The translations under genes were made by a program, and so were the position numbers. This document shows positions 22,929 through 32,800 of a DNA stretch of 43,796 nt, piece after piece (position 1 is the first letter of the stretch; each line of letters opens with the position of its first letter). The stretch is from positions 1-43,796 of the forward strand of contig JAKSIM010000023.1 in the NCBI GenBank assembly GCA_024398845.1, written 5' to 3'. The DNA comes from Fibrobacter sp. (GTDB taxonomy: Bacteria > Fibrobacterota > Fibrobacteria > Fibrobacterales > Fibrobacteraceae). Under the pieces are notes generated by a model. That model searched no databases and had not been told where the DNA came from. It was given only the letters and a program-made list of their open reading frames with translations.

Positions 22929-23945
22929 TTACAGGGCGGCGTAGTGGAACATCGCGTCAATGCATTTTTTGGCGGCGATGCGTACGTTCTCGTCGAGCTC
23001 CACGTGTTCCGCGTGTTCGGGGTGGCGGAGCGTTTCTAGAATGTTCTCGAGGGAGTTCGACTTCATGTACTTGCACATGCTGCAGCTGCCGATGAATTCC
23101 ATTTCGGGGTGCTCGTAGTGCATGCGTGCGTTGAGGCCGCATTCCGTGAGGAGCAGGAACTTGCTGCCGGCGGGCTGGTCCTTGATGTAGCTCACCATCT
23201 GGCCCGTGCTTCCGACGTAGTCGCTGAGGGCTGCCACAGAGGGCTCGCACTCGGGGTGGCTAATGACCTTGAGCCCCGGGTTTTGACTGCGGAAAAACTG
23301 GATGAGTTCCGGGTCGTACGTCTTGTGGACGTAGCAGCAGCCGTTGTGCAAAACAATTTCTTTTTTGACGCCACGACGCTTCATCTCGTCGATGATGTTC
23401 TGGCCCATGAGGCGGTCCGGAACAAAGACGATTTTATCGGTCGGGAGGCTTTCTACAATCTTCATCACGTTTCCGCTCGTGACGCAAACGTCGCAGGAGG
23501 CTTTTACGTCGGCGGTCGTGTTGATGTAGCACACGAACGTGTGGTCCGGATACTTTTCACGCAGGGCGCGGACTTCCTTGCCGGTAATGGAATCGGCGAG
23601 GCTGCATCCCGTGAGTGGCCCAGGAATCAAGACGTCCTTGGCGGGGTTCAAAATCTTGGCGGTTTCGCCCATAAAGCGAACTGCGGAGAAGAGAATCGTC
23701 TTTTGCGAAACCTTGGTGGCATCTTCGCTTAACTTGAAGCTGTCTCCCGTGTAGTCGGCGACTCCCAATACGATTTCGGGGGCGCAGTAGGCGTGCGCCA
23801 AAATGACGACGTCCTTTTGCTTTTTGAGTTCGTTGATTTCGTTAATCAACGGGAGCATCTGTTCGCACTTTTCCATGGTGTAGTGGCAAAGCACGGCACC
23901 CGGCTGGATTTTGTTCAAACGATTATAAAGTTCTTCTGCTGTCAT
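22929..23945 (-). CDS. nadA: Quinolinate synthase
   Basis: 338 aa, the usual size for NadA. Conserved features: VILAHAYCAPEIVLGVADYTGDS, the cysteine motifs PLTGCSLADS, HNGCCYVHKTY and GSCSMCKYMK that supply the [4Fe-4S] ligands, HPECEP and STGQM. It condenses iminoaspartate with dihydroxyacetone phosphate to quinolinate, the first committed product of de novo NAD synthesis, in the cytosol. No SD precedes the ATG; an extended -10 box (TGC-TATTTT) lies 7 nt upstream. nadB and nadC are not adjacent in this window. The 93 bp upstream also contain a heptamer repeat array. Confidence 0.97.
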   Translation of the reverse strand: MTAEELYNRLNKIQPGAVLCHYTMEKCEQMLPLINEINELKKQKDVVILAHAYCAPEIVLGVADYTGDSFKLSEDATKVSQKTILFSAVRFMGETAKILNPAKDVLIPGPLTGCSLADSITGKEVRALREKYPDHTFVCYINTTADVKASCDVCVTSGNVMKIVESLPTDKIVFVPDRLMGQNIIDEMKRRGVKKEIVLHNGCCYVHKTYDPELIQFFRSQNPGLKVISHPECEPSVAALSDYVGSTGQMVSYIKDQPAGSKFLLLTECGLNARMHYEHPEMEFIGSCSMCKYMKSNSLENILETLRHPEHAEHVELDENVRIAAKKCIDAMFHYAAL

Positions 23946-23952
23946 ACTGTAA

Positions 23953-23958
23953 AAAATA
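23953..23958 (-). promoter_or_regulatory. Extended -10 box of nadA, probable leaderless start
   Basis: TATTTT on the minus strand, preceded by TGC and followed by TTACAGT and the ATG at 23945. No clear -35 box or SD. It closely resembles the box before polA. Confidence 0.35.
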
Positions 23959-23992
23959 GCAAAATAGATCCCGTCGTGAGCTTCGCTTACTC

Positions 23993-24034
23993 AACCACTA
24001 ACCACCAACCACTAACCACTAACCACTAACCACT
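23993..24034. repeat. Heptamer repeat array (6 units)
   Basis: Six tandem heptamers, five AACCACT and one AACCACC, ending 5 bp from the stop codon of the ApaH-like gene (on its downstream side). Same family as 14127-14147 and the end of the window. Confidence 0.9.
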
Positions 24035-24038
24035 AAAG

Positions 24039-24866
24039 TTAATACCCAGCCCATTCGGCACTGATGGAGGGGCTTGCTTTGCGGATGTTCGCTTGTTCGG
24101 CAGTGTCGTCGGCGGGCGCAATTTCGCCTGCGCTGATTTTCGCCTTGATTTCGTCAAAGGTCTTTGGCGGAACGCTGTTGGGACTGCTGTCGCCAAGTAC
24201 CTTGCAGGGGGCTGCTTCGGATTCTTTCGCCTTGTCCTTGACGGGTGTATACTCGCGGGCGGCGGGAATCTTGTAGAACTTGTCTTCTTCGGGGCACCAG
24301 GCGGTAAGGCTTTTGCCATAAACGCAGCCGGAGTCGAGTCCTAAAAATCCGGGCTCTTTTACAAATCCCATTTTGGCCCAGTGACCGAATATGACGAGCT
24401 TAGGCCATTTCACCAGCTTGAACCAGGGTTTGTCATTCCAATAGCGAATTGAGAGGAGTACTTCGGGGCTCATATCTTCAATGCGTTTTTTGCCAGGTTC
24501 GAGACCTGCATGAACCAAAAGGGCGTGCGGTGTTTCGCGCCACAGCGGCCACTGCTTCACAGTGTCTCGAATCTCGGTCCATTCTTCAAGTGAGAGTGCC
24601 TTGAAGCGCTTGCGCTGTTTTTCGGTCCAGGTTTCTTCCGGACTTTCCATCATGCGAATCAAGTGTTCTTCGTGGTTCCCGCGGACGGTCAAAATGCCGC
24701 AGTCCTTCACGATTTTCATGGCCCGCATCATGTCGGGTCCCTTGTTGATGATGTCGCCCGTTTGGTATAAAGTATCATTTCCGTGGACGAATCCGAAGGC
24801 GTCCAAAATCTTTTCGAGTTCATCGGCGCAACCGTGAACGTCGCCTATGTAGAGGGTGCGTTTCAC
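24039..24866 (-). CDS. ApaH/PrpE-like calcineurin-type metallophosphatase
   Basis: 275 aa starting at GTG (24864-24866), whose GTGA overlaps the stop of the pseudouridine synthase gene by 4 bp. The two-metal phosphoesterase motifs are in order: GDVHG (8-12), GDIINKGP, GNHEEH, LLVHAG and VIFGHWAKMG, then GLDSGCVYGK as in bis(5'-nucleosyl)-tetraphosphatases. It probably hydrolyses Ap4A or related capped nucleotides in the cytosol; a protein-phosphatase role is also possible. The last ~70 residues, from about 205, form a charged, low-order extension beyond the catalytic domain. It is the last gene of the kinase operon. Confidence 0.88.
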   Translation of the reverse strand: MKRTLYIGDVHGCADELEKILDAFGFVHGNDTLYQTGDIINKGPDMMRAMKIVKDCGILTVRGNHEEHLIRMMESPEETWTEKQRKRFKALSLEEWTEIRDTVKQWPLWRETPHALLVHAGLEPGKKRIEDMSPEVLLSIRYWNDKPWFKLVKWPKLVIFGHWAKMGFVKEPGFLGLDSGCVYGKSLTAWCPEEDKFYKIPAAREYTPVKDKAKESEAAPCKVLGDSSPNSVPPKTFDEIKAKISAGEIAPADDTAEQANIRKASPSISAEWAGY

Positions 24867-25591
24867 AGGTGTACCGCTTGGCGCAACTTGTTCATTTCGC
24901 TGGCTGTAAGTTCGCGGAATTCTCCGGCGGGTAAATCACCAAGCTGAATTCCGCAATAGCTTACGCGCTTGAGGTCGCGAATTTCATAGCCCACGGCTCG
25001 CATCATGCGGCGTATTTCGCGGTTCTTGCCTTCAATGAGCCAGAGTTCGGCGTAATCCTTTTCGAGGTAAACATCTGTGGCGAAGGCGATTTCTTCTGGG
25101 GCTTCGGGGTCTTCTGGGTCACGAATGTCTACGCCGTCGACCAGCTTTTGTGCGGCCGCTTCACTTAGTGAACGCGTGGTCCATACAAAGTAGCTACGAG
25201 GGATTTCGAAACTCGGGTGTGTTAGGCGGTGCAAAAGTTCACCATCGTCGGTGAACAGCAAAAGCCCGCGGCTCTGCAAGTCAAGGCGACCAACGTACTT
25301 GAACGTTTGGTATCCCGGTGGCAGGTAGTCGTAAACGGTGCGGCGCCCCTGCGGGTCGTCCTTGGTGCAAACGCATCCTGCCGGCTTGTGGAATACAATG
25401 ACCTTCGTCTTTTTGGGGAGCTCGGCGAGCTTCCCGTCGACCCTGATTTCGTCGGTGTTTTCGTCCACCTGGTGTCCAAGGTCTTTGATGGTTTCGCCAT
25501 TGACTTGAACGCGGCCTTCTTCGACCAGCGTATCGGCGGCTCGGCGACTAGCGATGCCGCTTAGAGAAATAAACTTGTTTATGCGCATCAT
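24863..25591 (-). CDS. RsuA/RluB-family pseudouridine synthase
   Basis: 242 aa from ATG 25591, which overlaps the stop of the upstream sigma54 regulator (ATGA); a second ATG directly follows. An N-terminal S4 RNA-binding domain (RINKFISLSGIASRRAAD to about residue 60) precedes the catalytic domain with GRLDLQSRGLLLFTDDG, where the Asp is the nucleophile, and EGKNREIRRMM. It isomerises one uridine in ribosomal RNA. RluB, RluE, RluF and RsuA types cannot be separated with confidence, so no symbol is given. Both of its ends overlap neighbours by 4 bp, so translation is probably coupled with the regulator and the phosphatase. Confidence 0.93.
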   Translation of the reverse strand: MMRINKFISLSGIASRRAADTLVEEGRVQVNGETIKDLGHQVDENTDEIRVDGKLAELPKKTKVIVFHKPAGCVCTKDDPQGRRTVYDYLPPGYQTFKYVGRLDLQSRGLLLFTDDGELLHRLTHPSFEIPRSYFVWTTRSLSEAAAQKLVDGVDIRDPEDPEAPEEIAFATDVYLEKDYAELWLIEGKNREIRRMMRAVGYEIRDLKRVSYCGIQLGDLPAGEFRELTASEMNKLRQAVHL

Positions 25592-27060
25592 GTTTCGGTT
25601 CCGTCCATTTCGATTTTCAAGGCTTTGACCTTGCGCCATAAGGTAGAACGGCTAATGCCCAACTTTTCGCAGAGCTCAGCTTGATTCCCTTTGCAAACCG
25701 AGAGGGCGTGCAATATGTGACGGCGTTCCATTTCCTCGAGCGAAATGATTTCGCCGGAAGGTTCATCAAAGTTTTTGCAATCATTGGTTGGTGGTTGCTG
25801 TGCGGGTGTGGGCTTAGGGCTTGGCTCGGTCACTTCGATTGATGCTTCGATTTGTGTATTCGTTTCTGGATTTTTGAGGTGTGGAATGGCGAATTGCTTT
25901 TCGCGGGCCTCGTCCTGCACCTGTTCGGGCAAATCCTCAAGTCTAATGACTCCGTTTTCAGAAAGCACAATGGCGTGCTCTACGATGTTTTCGAGTTCGC
26001 GAATGTTGCCCGGGTACGAGTACTTTGTTAAAGCGTATTGCGCCGCGGGTTCCAAATCGTGAATGTCTTTGCCGTGGGTTTCCTTGTACTTTAGAATAAA
26101 GTAACGAATGAGCGTCGGGATTACAGGCTTTCTATCGCGGAGCGGCGGCAACTGCAGGTGGAACGTATTCAAACGGTAGTAAAGGTCTTCGCGGAAGCTG
26201 CCTTGCAACATGGACTGCTGCAGGTTGCGGTTCGTTGCTGCAATTACGCGAACGTCCAGGTAGCGGGCTTCGGTTTCGCCCACGCGCCGAATCTCGCGAC
26301 TTTGCAAAAAGCGCAACAGCTTGACCTGGGTTGCTGCCGAGAGTTCGCCGACTTCGTCGAGGAACAATGTACCGCCATTGGCGGATTCAAACAACCCTTT
26401 TTTGTCGGCGGTAGATCCGGTGTACGACCCTTTTTTAGCTCCAAATAGTTCGCTTTCTACAAGGTTCTCTGGGATGGCGCCGCAGTTGACCGCCACAAAT
26501 GGTCCGCCCGCACGTTTGCTGTAACGGTGAACCACGTTTGCCAAAAATTCCTTGCCGCTACCGGATTCGCCCGTGATAAGAACGGTGCTGGTCGTCGGGG
26601 CGATCTTGTAAACGGTCTTTAATATTTTTCGCATTTCGGGCGTGTCGCCCAAAAGACTGTCGAGCACCTGCGATTCCATCAACTGGTGTGTGCTCTTGTT
26701 TTGCTGTTGCGATTGAATTTTTTGCGCCGTGGACTCGAGCTGCCCAACGGAGACCGGCTTCATCAAAAAACTGTTGGCGCCTCTGTTAATGGCGCTTGTG
26801 GCGCCGGGCCAGTTCTTGCTGTCGCAAAGAACAAATATCTCGATACCTGGATTTTTCTCTTTGAGGTAACTTACCAGGTCCATGTTTTCGAGTGTCAGCA
26901 ACGGCACCTCGATAAACGCTAAGTCTATCGAATCATTCTTTATTAAGGGCATTAACGCATCGCTGTTGGAACACGTCAATAAATCCGTGTCGGCAAGCGA
27001 CCAGGTTCGCTGGATGTCGCTGATAAAGGATTTATCCAAATCGGCGATCAATATTTTCAT
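25588..27060 (-). CDS. NtrC-family sigma54 activator with atypical receiver
   Basis: 490 aa. The receiver domain (1-120) has D7/D9 and K101 but Glu (E51, in LAFIEVP) where the phospho-accepting Asp should be. The AAA+ domain (about 130-370) has Walker A GESGSGKE (164-171), Walker [11 protein letters not shown], and GSYTGS at 211-216 in place of the usual GAFTGA sigma54-contact loop. A Fis-type helix-turn-helix ([20 protein letters not shown]) ends the protein after a Pro-rich linker. It should act as a DNA-binding activator of sigma54 promoters. E51 hints at control without phosphorylation, or at a locked-on state. It lies 10 bp after a stand-alone receiver gene and overlaps the next gene. 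Confidence 0.93.
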   Translation of the reverse strand: MKILIADLDKSFISDIQRTWSLADTDLLTCSNSDALMPLIKNDSIDLAFIEVPLLTLENMDLVSYLKEKNPGIEIFVLCDSKNWPGATSAINRGANSFLMKPVSVGQLESTAQKIQSQQQNKSTHQLMESQVLDSLLGDTPEMRKILKTVYKIAPTTSTVLITGESGSGKEFLANVVHRYSKRAGGPFVAVNCGAIPENLVESELFGAKKGSYTGSTADKKGLFESANGGTLFLDEVGELSAATQVKLLRFLQSREIRRVGETEARYLDVRVIAATNRNLQQSMLQGSFREDLYYRLNTFHLQLPPLRDRKPVIPTLIRYFILKYKETHGKDIHDLEPAAQYALTKYSYPGNIRELENIVEHAIVLSENGVIRLEDLPEQVQDEAREKQFAIPHLKNPETNTQIEASIEVTEPSPKPTPAQQPPTNDCKNFDEPSGEIISLEEMERRHILHALSVCKGNQAELCEKLGISRSTLWRKVKALKIEMDGTET

Positions 27061-27070
27061 AGTGACTCTA

Positions 27071-27445
27071 TTACTTGTGGTTCTGGATAATTTCCTGGAC
27101 CTTGGATGTCAGTGCTTGCAAATCAACGGGCTTGTCAAATGTTGCCGCCACGTCAAAGTGCTGCGCTGTAACCAAGTAGTCTTCGGCTGCCGTTCGTCCG
27201 CCACCGCTTACGGCAATTGTGCGGTCGCTCATTCCCATGCGGCGTAGATCCAGAATCACTTCGTAGCCATCTACATCCGGCATAATGATGTCGGTGATAA
27301 TGACGTCGTATTTTTTGTTCTGGTAAAGAGCCTTGGCTTCTTTACCATTAGAAGCGGTTTCCACATCGTAACCGTCGATTTCCATTGCCGACTTCAACAT
27401 CAAGTTAAAATCTTCGTTGTCGTCAATGATAAGAATTGTGGACAT
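27071..27445 (-). CDS. Stand-alone response regulator receiver
   Basis: 124 aa from ATG 27445, chosen because AAGGAG precedes it and MSTILIIDD is the usual receiver start. It is only a CheY-like receiver: acidic pair DD (8-9), phospho-Asp D52 in IITDIIMPD, Ser in AVSGGG and Lys in FDKPVD. There is no output domain. It lies 20 bp after the histidine kinase stop and 10 bp before the NtrC-type activator start, so it is the likely phosphate acceptor of that kinase and might pass the signal by protein contact. Confidence 0.95.
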   Translation of the reverse strand: MSTILIIDDNEDFNLMLKSAMEIDGYDVETASNGKEAKALYQNKKYDVIITDIIMPDVDGYEVILDLRRMGMSDRTIAVSGGGRTAAEDYLVTAQHFDVAATFDKPVDLQALTSKVQEIIQNHK

Positions 27446-27465
27446 GTTCACTCCTTCTTTAAATT

Positions 27466-29814
27466 TTACTCTTTGTACAAGTTCCAATATAGATTAAATG
27501 TGGTGCCTTTGCCTACCGTGGTTTGCACAGTGAAATATGCATTTCCCTCTTTTAGCAGGCGAAGAGCGCTCGAAAGACCCAAACCAAGGCCTTCACCCGG
27601 TGCTTTTGTGGTAAAGAACGGAGCAAAAATGCGTTCAAGGGTACCGGAGTCCATGCCGGAACCTGTGTCTGAAACTGAAATTTTAACGTATTCGCCCGTC
27701 GGAATTGGCGGAGCATACGGCGAAACAATCTGTTGCATCAGGGATTCCTTGGCAACAGAGAACCCAAGAACACCTCCATTTTCTTTCATGGCGTAAATGG
27801 CGTTGTTCGAAAGATTGCTCAAAATGCGTTCAAGGGATGGTGCTTGAGCCTTGATTTTGATATTCTCTTCCATTTGGTCCGAAACGATTTTAATGTTCGG
27901 CGGCAACGTGAAAATTAATTTGTTTATAACGTCGCGGACGATTTCGGTGGGCGGGAATATGGAGTCGTCAATTTTGCTATTGGTTTTTCCGCGGATGGAA
28001 TCCAAAAGTACATTCAGCGAAGCCTTGCCGTTCTTGGCGGCCTTGGTTGCTCGTTCAACGAATTCGTTTGCCTTGGTAATCTTGGTGACGAGATCCGAAT
28101 CTTGTGTAATCTCGAGCATCTTGCCAAGCATCTTTTGGGCGAGCTCGCAGTTGCCAATTTGGGAGCCGAGAATGTTGTTGTAGTCATGGGCGAATGCACC
28201 GCAGGCCGTGCCCAAGTCTTCGAGTCTCGAATGGATAATCTTTTGTTCGCGCAACAAGTTTCGCTCGCGTTCCAAACGCTTTTCTTCGGTCATGTCTATT
28301 TTAAGGCCGATTATTTTGTACGGAGCTCTGTTGACAATAATGGGAATAAAGTGATTCTGGTAAATGTAGACTTGTTTCTCGTTCTTTTGGTCAAGGCCTG
28401 CCTGTTCCTCGGAAATCTCGTTGTGGTCGGCATCTTCGTAAGTGGTAAAGATGCTGTTTTCGCCGAGGTTTCTAGCTTTATTTTCTTGAGAAGTAATGTT
28501 GGCTGGGGTGTCGGTGGTCTTGTTGAGATTCCCACGCATGTTAATGTCTTTTTGGTTTTGCGTTAGGTACACACCGTTTTCGTTTTTGGACCAGAACTGG
28601 AAGGGCAGCGCGTTAATTAGGGTGGCGTTGACGTTCTCGGATTCCTTGGATTTTTTTTCGGAAGCGTCTAGACGGTCTTGGTAACGGATAAGGTCTTGCT
28701 TGTATTCGGCAAATTGGCGGTTGAAGGTTTTAATGCGCTGCTGGTAGAACAGTAGATTGGTTTGGTCGCTCAAAAGGAGTGCGTTCAAACTTGTAGTGAG
28801 GGATTGCCTAATGTTGTAAATACTCACGTTAAAGGTGTGTAGTTCGTTTCGAATTTGCACCTTGACGTTGTCGTAAATACCCTCTTCAAAAATGTTGATG
28901 TTTGGCAAAAGCTGCTGAACCTGGATTTGACGAATGTCCGATTCCGAAGCCTGGAGCAATTGCAGCGAGGCTTTGTTCCCTTGGGTAATATACCCCTTGT
29001 TGTCAAAATATATGAGACTGTCGCCCAAACGCTCGCTCATTTGGGTAAGGAACCATAGAGAACTCTTGTTTTTAAACGAAACCGAGGTGAAGTATTGACC
29101 GCAGAGGATGCACAGGAATAGGGTACAGTATTGAGTCCATTGCAAAAACTTGGGGTCGCTTCCGTCCAGGTCAAAACCATAGGCCAGGGGCAGCACAAAA
29201 TCAAAGAGAATCGGGACGATGGAGAAAAACAGGAATGTCGCCATCATGTAGTTGCTAATTTGCGATAAGCTGGGGTCGCTTGTTTGCAAGCTGGATTTTA
29301 GCAGAACGAAATCTGTAGCAATAAGGGGAGGAATGACAAATAAAAGGAAGCAGATGGCGTATGCTGCAAATATGGGGTGCTGGTCTAGCCCGCAAAATGT
29401 AACGCTGAAGGTCTGGGCCATTTTATCGGGTATGGTGCAAAAGAGAACCGTCAATACAATAATGGAAAGCCCGCCCAGCATATTTGATATTTGCCAAAAG
29501 TGACTGCGACGGATTTTAAGGTTTTGTTCGCTGATGTGGTAGGTGGCGTTACCGACCTGGACCCAGGCCGCTCCTTGAAGGCCGAAAAGAACAGTCTTTA
29601 AAATGCTCGATTCATGACCGCCAAAAAAGAGGTTGCCGATAATGCTTACGGTATTCCATACGCATAGAATAACGACGAGCTGGTACAGGGGCTTAGGTAA
29701 TTTGGTGATTTTAACTTTTTGCGCAAGAGTAAGAGGGTACGTCATAGCAAGGCCTAAACTCAGCGATGACAAGATTAGGTCTATGGCGGACGATGAAAAT
29801 AAAATCTCTTGCAT
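27466..29814 (-). CDS. Membrane PAS histidine kinase
   Basis: 782 aa. Residues 1-245 contain about seven membrane helices. A PAS-like domain (250-345), a coiled coil (355-395) and a second PAS-like domain (395-510) follow. The dimerisation domain has GAFAHDYNNILG with phospho-His H543. The ATPase has the N box LSNNAIYAM, DTGSGM, IFAPFFTTK and GEGLGLGLS, all intact. It autophosphorylates at the inner membrane in response to an unknown signal. It is the first gene of a five-gene run with its receiver next to it. No SD; a TAATTA box 4 nt before the ATG with TTGATT 16 bp upstream is a possible promoter. Confidence 0.94.
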   Translation of the reverse strand: MQEILFSSSAIDLILSSLSLGLAMTYPLTLAQKVKITKLPKPLYQLVVILCVWNTVSIIGNLFFGGHESSILKTVLFGLQGAAWVQVGNATYHISEQNLKIRRSHFWQISNMLGGLSIIVLTVLFCTIPDKMAQTFSVTFCGLDQHPIFAAYAICFLLFVIPPLIATDFVLLKSSLQTSDPSLSQISNYMMATFLFFSIVPILFDFVLPLAYGFDLDGSDPKFLQWTQYCTLFLCILCGQYFTSVSFKNKSSLWFLTQMSERLGDSLIYFDNKGYITQGNKASLQLLQASESDIRQIQVQQLLPNINIFEEGIYDNVKVQIRNELHTFNVSIYNIRQSLTTSLNALLLSDQTNLLFYQQRIKTFNRQFAEYKQDLIRYQDRLDASEKKSKESENVNATLINALPFQFWSKNENGVYLTQNQKDINMRGNLNKTTDTPANITSQENKARNLGENSIFTTYEDADHNEISEEQAGLDQKNEKQVYIYQNHFIPIIVNRAPYKIIGLKIDMTEEKRLERERNLLREQKIIHSRLEDLGTACGAFAHDYNNILGSQIGNCELAQKMLGKMLEITQDSDLVTKITKANEFVERATKAAKNGKASLNVLLDSIRGKTNSKIDDSIFPPTEIVRDVINKLIFTLPPNIKIVSDQMEENIKIKAQAPSLERILSNLSNNAIYAMKENGGVLGFSVAKESLMQQIVSPYAPPIPTGEYVKISVSDTGSGMDSGTLERIFAPFFTTKAPGEGLGLGLSSALRLLKEGNAYFTVQTTVGKGTTFNLYWNLYKE

Positions 29815-29852
29815 TTTCTAATTAGAAACTTACAAAAAAAAATCAATAAAAG

Positions 29853-29881
29853 AAAAAAACGCAGGAGTCCTGCGTTTTTTT
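29853..29881 (-). terminator. Terminator of the downstream GH9 gene
   Basis: ACGCAGG-AGT-CCTGCGT with long A and T tracts on both sides, 19 bp after the stop of the 1962-aa GH9 gene. It separates that gene from the kinase operon. Confidence 0.9.
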
Positions 29882-29899
29882 AGGTGCCTTTTTTGTGGC

Positions 29900-32800
29900 T
29901 TATTTGGCGGCGGTAGTTCTCTTGATGCCAAAAATCTTTGTTTTGTCGTAAGAATCCCTAGAGTTGTACCGAGTTTTGTTTTCTTCCGTCGTCGAAGGAT
30001 TCGGCGTGAACTGGGTCTGGATTTCGGCTTTGTAAATGTAGGCACCCGTACCCACGGCCTTACCTTCTTGAGAGCGGAGGCCTACGCCTTGAGTATTTGT
30101 CCATTCCACAAAGATGGAAACCTTGTTCTTCGAGGTCAGGTATTTTTCTGGCGTGATGTCGTAAGTACCCGAAATTCTATTGACGAACGTGCCCAAATTG
30201 GTGTAAATAGGAATGTCGTACTTGAACTTGAGAGTGCTCCAGGCTGCAGGTTCATTGAAGGCTGCACCTCTAGGCACGGAGAGGTCAAACGCCCACACGG
30301 CTCCGTTAAACGGAGTCTTGGTGGTGTCTATCCCGAACTTGACCACCTTGCCGGTCTTGGAATCAATTAGGTCAAAGGCGTGGGTCTGGTCGTTATAGAT
30401 GAACATGCGAATGCTCGGATCGTTGGTCGTGGCCGTCGCTGTAGCCGGGTTGACCTTGACTAGGTGTTCCTTCATGTCAACATTGAACGTAATCTTGGGC
30501 GTACCCTCGCCGCCGATGGTGACCCACGGGTTGTCGGTAGCCGGTTGATTCCCGTTCAAGTCCGTGAATGCGCTTTGAACATGGGGGGCAAAGCGGGCTC
30601 GGTCGCCTTCCATAATGAATTGCGCCGAGGTGTCGATAAAGGTGAGTGCGGTAGGCTTGAATGTCCACTTGTAAACGTTGTAACGATTGAAGGCTACGTC
30701 ATCGCGTTCACGCAAGAATAGCGTTCTTGTGGAATCGGCAATTTTTATGGGTTCGCTAGGCTCGAGTGTTAGTGCCGTGAGTGCAGAGCTTTGCAAGGCA
30801 GCCGATACAAAGACCGGACCGACCTTGTCTTCTGCGAGTACGGAATTGCTTTCGTAGGCGGCGCCTGTTCCAAGATGCTGAATGACCTTGCCTGCACCAA
30901 CGAGGCTCTTGCCGTAAACGTCTCCTTCGTAGGGGCCGTTGGTGTTGCCCAGCGTGAATGCCGGCTCCAAATTGATGGAGGCGCTTGTCTTGGCTGCGTC
31001 AAAGGAAAGGCTTGTTCCTGCAACCCAAAGTGTTTCGGGGTTCGCGCTACCAAAGATGATGGAAACCTGGTTTGGAATATGCTTTTGGTCCACTTCTTGC
31101 GTGAATATGATGTCGAGATGTTCGGCGAGACCATTTTCGTCGAGGTCCGAAATGCTTGCGTATTCCATGGGTATGGGGAGGAGCTTCAACAGAACCGGGA
31201 GTTTTGCCGGAGTGCATTCGCCGATCGTGTTGCCAGCTTCGTCCTTAATGCCGCTGGTAGAGAGCAACTGGGCTTCCATACCTTCGGTAATCAGGGACGC
31301 TCCGCCCGCGTCAAAGGCTATATCGTATTCCCAAATGTTGAGGGAATCGTTATAGAGCTTTATATCGTTGACGGTGATGGCGTTGTCGTTCGGGAACAAC
31401 TTGATGGGCCACGTTTTATTCGGCGTAACAATGGGCTCGCTAAATTGCAAGTAAACCTTGTCGCTTGTGGCGCTCTTTAGCCTTTCGAGAACAGAAACGG
31501 ACTGGAGTACCGGAGCGATTCCGTCTTGGTAAAAGTCTTCGGATGCTTTTATGCCTTCGTTGGTGTTACTCAAAAGGGATATATAGCCAACGGGTGTGGT
31601 ATTGATGGCCGAATCCTTAATGTCGGCGGCCACTACTAGGAATTTGCCATCTTGAGAGATGACTTTGCTCGATGTAAGCGTATCGCCGTTATAAACGTAC
31701 TTGATGGAATTGAATGACTGCTTCAACTCGGAAACGTACTCGTTGCTGAGAAGAATATTGAAGGCGTCGGGAACTCCGTTACAGTCCATATCAATCATTC
31801 TAGCAACGTCAATGATTGGCCAGGGCGGCAAATCCTCGATGATGAGCGGTGCCGTAGCTGGAGTGTAGTTGAACTTGGCGGTGTTATTGCCTATGGCGTA
31901 CAAAGTCGTTGTGGTGGGCTTGTCGGAACTGATGTAGAATACGGCTTCACCATGGATGATGTCTATTCTGTCGATGGTCGTTGTTGCCGTAGGTGAGGCA
32001 AAGAATTGTGCCAAGCCGGATTCTGTTGACAAGAGAACGTTGATGGGTTCTGCGTCTAGGAGGGCAAATGTACTGTCGAGCAATTGAACGTGAACTTCTG
32101 CCATTTTACCGGTGTAGAGCTGAACGGTATCTACCGTAAATACCAGGTGACGCTGTTCTGGCGGAGTGGTGATGGTATCGATTTCTACGTTGCTGCGGAT
32201 AACATCGCAAGCGCAATCAAAGCTGCCGTTCAAGTTGGCGGCGTGATTGTGCCAGCTGACCCATTCGTAGTAGTTGTTGCCGTACACAGAAACGGTCGGG
32301 AAGCTGAATTCAAAAGAATCCCTACGTCCGGCTAATGGGTATTCTACAAAATCAACAATGGAGTTGCCGTTCATTTCGAAGTCGTCCAAGATACCGGTGG
32401 GCGAGACACGGCTTCCGCCTGCATAGATTGTGTTGCTGTCTACGGTTTCGATTGAATAACGAGGCGATACAAACGGACTCGTGAAGCTTAGTTTTACGGT
32501 ACGATTCATTTGCGGCCCGTTTTCTGGGGTATAGTCGGGGCCGTAGCCGTAAATGTACTTGCCATGGTAATAGGCGGTTATGTAAGGCGTACGAGTGTAG
32601 GCCACTTCCTTTTTGCCATTGATGGTTTCAATGTACATGTTGGAGTTGGATTCTTCCACATACTTGGGTCCCTTGGTCAAATCAATGCCTGGGAACTGTT
32701 CTGGATCGTCAGGGTCGGTATGGGGCCTAAGCGACCAGGAATTTTCCAGGGAGCCAAAGGAGGGGTTTACCTTGAATTCGAAGAAGTAGCTGCCCGAAAC

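Noticed and set aside
23993..24034. CRISPR array
   Set aside because: The units are contiguous 7-mers without spacers, and no cas genes are in the window.
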